Assembly: GCF_004353925.1 (NCBI RefSeq)
Contig: NZ_SMOK01000028.1
Coordinates: 1-64,000 of the forward strand
Direction of reading: 5' to 3'
DNA from: Pseudomonas sp. H9
GTDB taxonomy: Bacteria; Pseudomonadota; Gammaproteobacteria; Pseudomonadales; Pseudomonadaceae
DNA length: 64,000 bases
Part shown: positions 62,831 through 64,000 of the stretch, in pieces
Layout of the letters: the number at the start of each line of letters is the position of its first letter
Numbering within the stretch: position 1 is the first letter of the stretch
Notes under the pieces: model-generated
The model's database searches: none
Seen by the model: the letters and a program-made list of their open reading frames with translations, nothing else
Told to the model about the DNA's origin: nothing
Made by a program: the position numbers and the translations under genes

Positions 62831-63014
62831 AAAGTCGGTTTCTCATCAGGTGCGGTTGGCAGCATTCTACAGAGGTTGGCTGCTGCCGGCGGAGAAAGCT
62901 GACCGGGTGGTGCCAGTCTGTAACGTCTTGTTCATTGATGTATGCCTCGTGGCAGTACGCGCTGATCGAAGCTACGCTTGGGAGGCAGGCGGGGACCATT
63001 GAGAAAAACTATAA

Positions 63015-64000
63015 ATGAACAACTTACTAACGTTTCGCGATAGCCCTTTGAAGGCGTTGAAAGCCGAGTGGCCGACTTTAATATTGTGGTCGTTCCTGTT
63101 GTCGCCCTTGCTCATCCGCTTGGTAGTGAGCTATCAGTATTCGAAAATTGATTTGTTGGTTTTTTACACGATTGCTATATCACTACTATGGCTGCTGGCA
63201 ATTCGCTTTGTTTCTGCAAACCAGTTCAAGGTTCATTTGATTCTGTTGCCGTTCTACGTGCTGGCCTGCATTGATCTTTTTCTGGTTATTAATTTTGGCG
63301 CAAGGTTGACGGCAGCGTACTTTTTTATTGGTTTGACCAACTATAAGGAAGCGAGCGATTTTCTCTCCACCTACTGGCAGTCCATCAGTATCGTGTTGGC
63401 CGCGTTTACCCTCTGCTACGGGGCAGGGCTGCTAGGGCTGTATAAGCGCCAGCTGTTCAAGAGCAAAATTATTTTTAGCCTGGCGGTCGGCGGCTTGCTG
63501 CTAGGGTATGGCGCGTATTTTTATAAAACCGTGAAGGTCAACTCACTGAACAAGGGGGCGGTTCTCGATCTGGTGGCAAAAGACCAAAGCACGCCGATGG
63601 GCTATTTGTCACAGATTGGTCTGACTGCCGAGTTGTATACAGAATCGAAAAAGCATGTGAAGCAGCGCCTGGAATCCGAAGTGGAAATAACCAGCATATC
63701 GGATGCGTCGAACATCGAAACCGTGGTGTTTGTGATCGGCGAGTCATCACGGCCACATAATTGGTCGCTCTACGGTTACGACAAGGAGACCACGCCGAAC
63801 CTTGCCAGGCATACGGGAATTTTCAAGTTCAACAACATGTGCACGACGGCCCCTTACACATCGGTGGCGGTACCCGCGATGTTGAGCCTTCAGCACATAA
63901 AGGACTGGGACGCTATAGCGTCGACAAAATCATTGGTGGGTATCTACCGGGCAGCCGGATACGCGACCTATTGGTTGTCATCGCAAGAAGTCGATAGCTT
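63015..64000 (+). CDS. Phosphoethanolamine transferase-like membrane protein (partial, 5' part)
   Basis: The first 328 codons of an EptA/CptA-type protein; the window end cuts it. The N-terminal 160 residues contain about five TM helices (LILWSFLLSPLLIRLVVSY, LVFYTIAISLLWLLAIRFV). After a periplasmic linker, the sulfatase-like domain begins with VVFVIGESSRPHNWSLYGYD, KETTPNL and CTTAPYTSVAVPAMLS. GESSR corresponds to the GETxR-type nucleophile site. Such enzymes add phosphoethanolamine to lipid A or other glycans. GC is lower and codons such as TTA, ATA and TTT are more frequent than in neighbouring genes. Confidence 0.88.
   Translation, partial: MNNLLTFRDSPLKALKAEWPTLILWSFLLSPLLIRLVVSYQYSKIDLLVFYTIAISLLWLLAIRFVSANQFKVHLILLPFYVLACIDLFLVINFGARLTAAYFFIGLTNYKEASDFLSTYWQSISIVLAAFTLCYGAGLLGLYKRQLFKSKIIFSLAVGGLLLGYGAYFYKTVKVNSLNKGAVLDLVAKDQSTPMGYLSQIGLTAELYTESKKHVKQRLESEVEITSISDASNIETVVFVIGESSRPHNWSLYGYDKETTPNLARHTGIFKFNNMCTTAPYTSVAVPAMLSLQHIKDWDAIASTKSLVGIYRAAGYATYWLSSQEVDS

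Overview
The window is a chromosomal segment of a Pseudomonas species, most likely from or near the P. putida group. The gene order from purH to speA (purH, fis, dusB, a DUF3426 gene, prmA, accC, accB, aroQ, dsbD, an MCP, a REC-REC-GGDEF protein, a DUF2333 gene, a Nudix gene, a sui1 homologue, speA) matches the order I remember for P. aeruginosa PA4854 to PA4839. The intergenic palindromes built on GTGGGAGCGGGCTTGC are typical Pseudomonas REP/REPIN elements. Coding density and GC are high almost throughout. No rRNA, tRNA, CRISPR, phage or IS element was recognised.

Region 1 (1-17.3 kb) holds core functions: purine synthesis (purH, partial), the dusB-fis operon, PrmA, acetyl-CoA carboxylase (accBC) with aroQ, the thiol-disulfide transporter DsbD, a CtpL-like chemoreceptor, a GcbA-like diguanylate cyclase, small conserved genes and the arginine decarboxylase SpeA. 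Region 2 (17.3-28.3 kb) encodes envelope functions: a MATE exporter, a bacterial alpha-2-macroglobulin with its thioester, the partner PBP1C, a small membrane protein and a TpsB (FhaC/ShlB-type) outer-membrane transporter with no TpsA gene beside it.

Region 3 (28.25-29.35 kb) is the most unusual stretch. It is a tandem array of about 250-bp units, each containing the last codons of tpsB, a REPIN, and an internally deleted 3' fragment of the neighbouring response-regulator gene. The intact regulator gene closes the array. Region 4 (29.35-45.7 kb) is a complete Tad/Flp type IVb pilus locus: flp, rcpC, rcpA, tadZABCD, a DUF3613 gene, the PprB-like regulator, the prepilin peptidase FppA, a TadE/F pseudopilin, a PprA-like sensor kinase and TadG. 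Two DUF4136 lipoprotein genes follow.

Region 5 (45.7-53.4 kb) contains cmoM with a MazG-like gene, a MaoC/FabG4/thiolase fatty-acyl cluster, an SBF-type transporter, an AraC regulator and a RIO1-type kinase. Region 6 (53.4-57 kb) is a copper module: copA-cueR, a small secreted protein of unknown function, and copZ. Two promoters with the 19-bp spacer typical of CueR serve copA and copZ. Region 7 (57-64 kb) has an MFS exporter, an oxidoreductase/LysR pair, an AT-rich gap, an ArsR-like regulator, an adenine/adenosine deaminase and the 5' part of a phosphoethanolamine-transferase-like gene. That last gene has lower GC than its surroundings and looks acquired.
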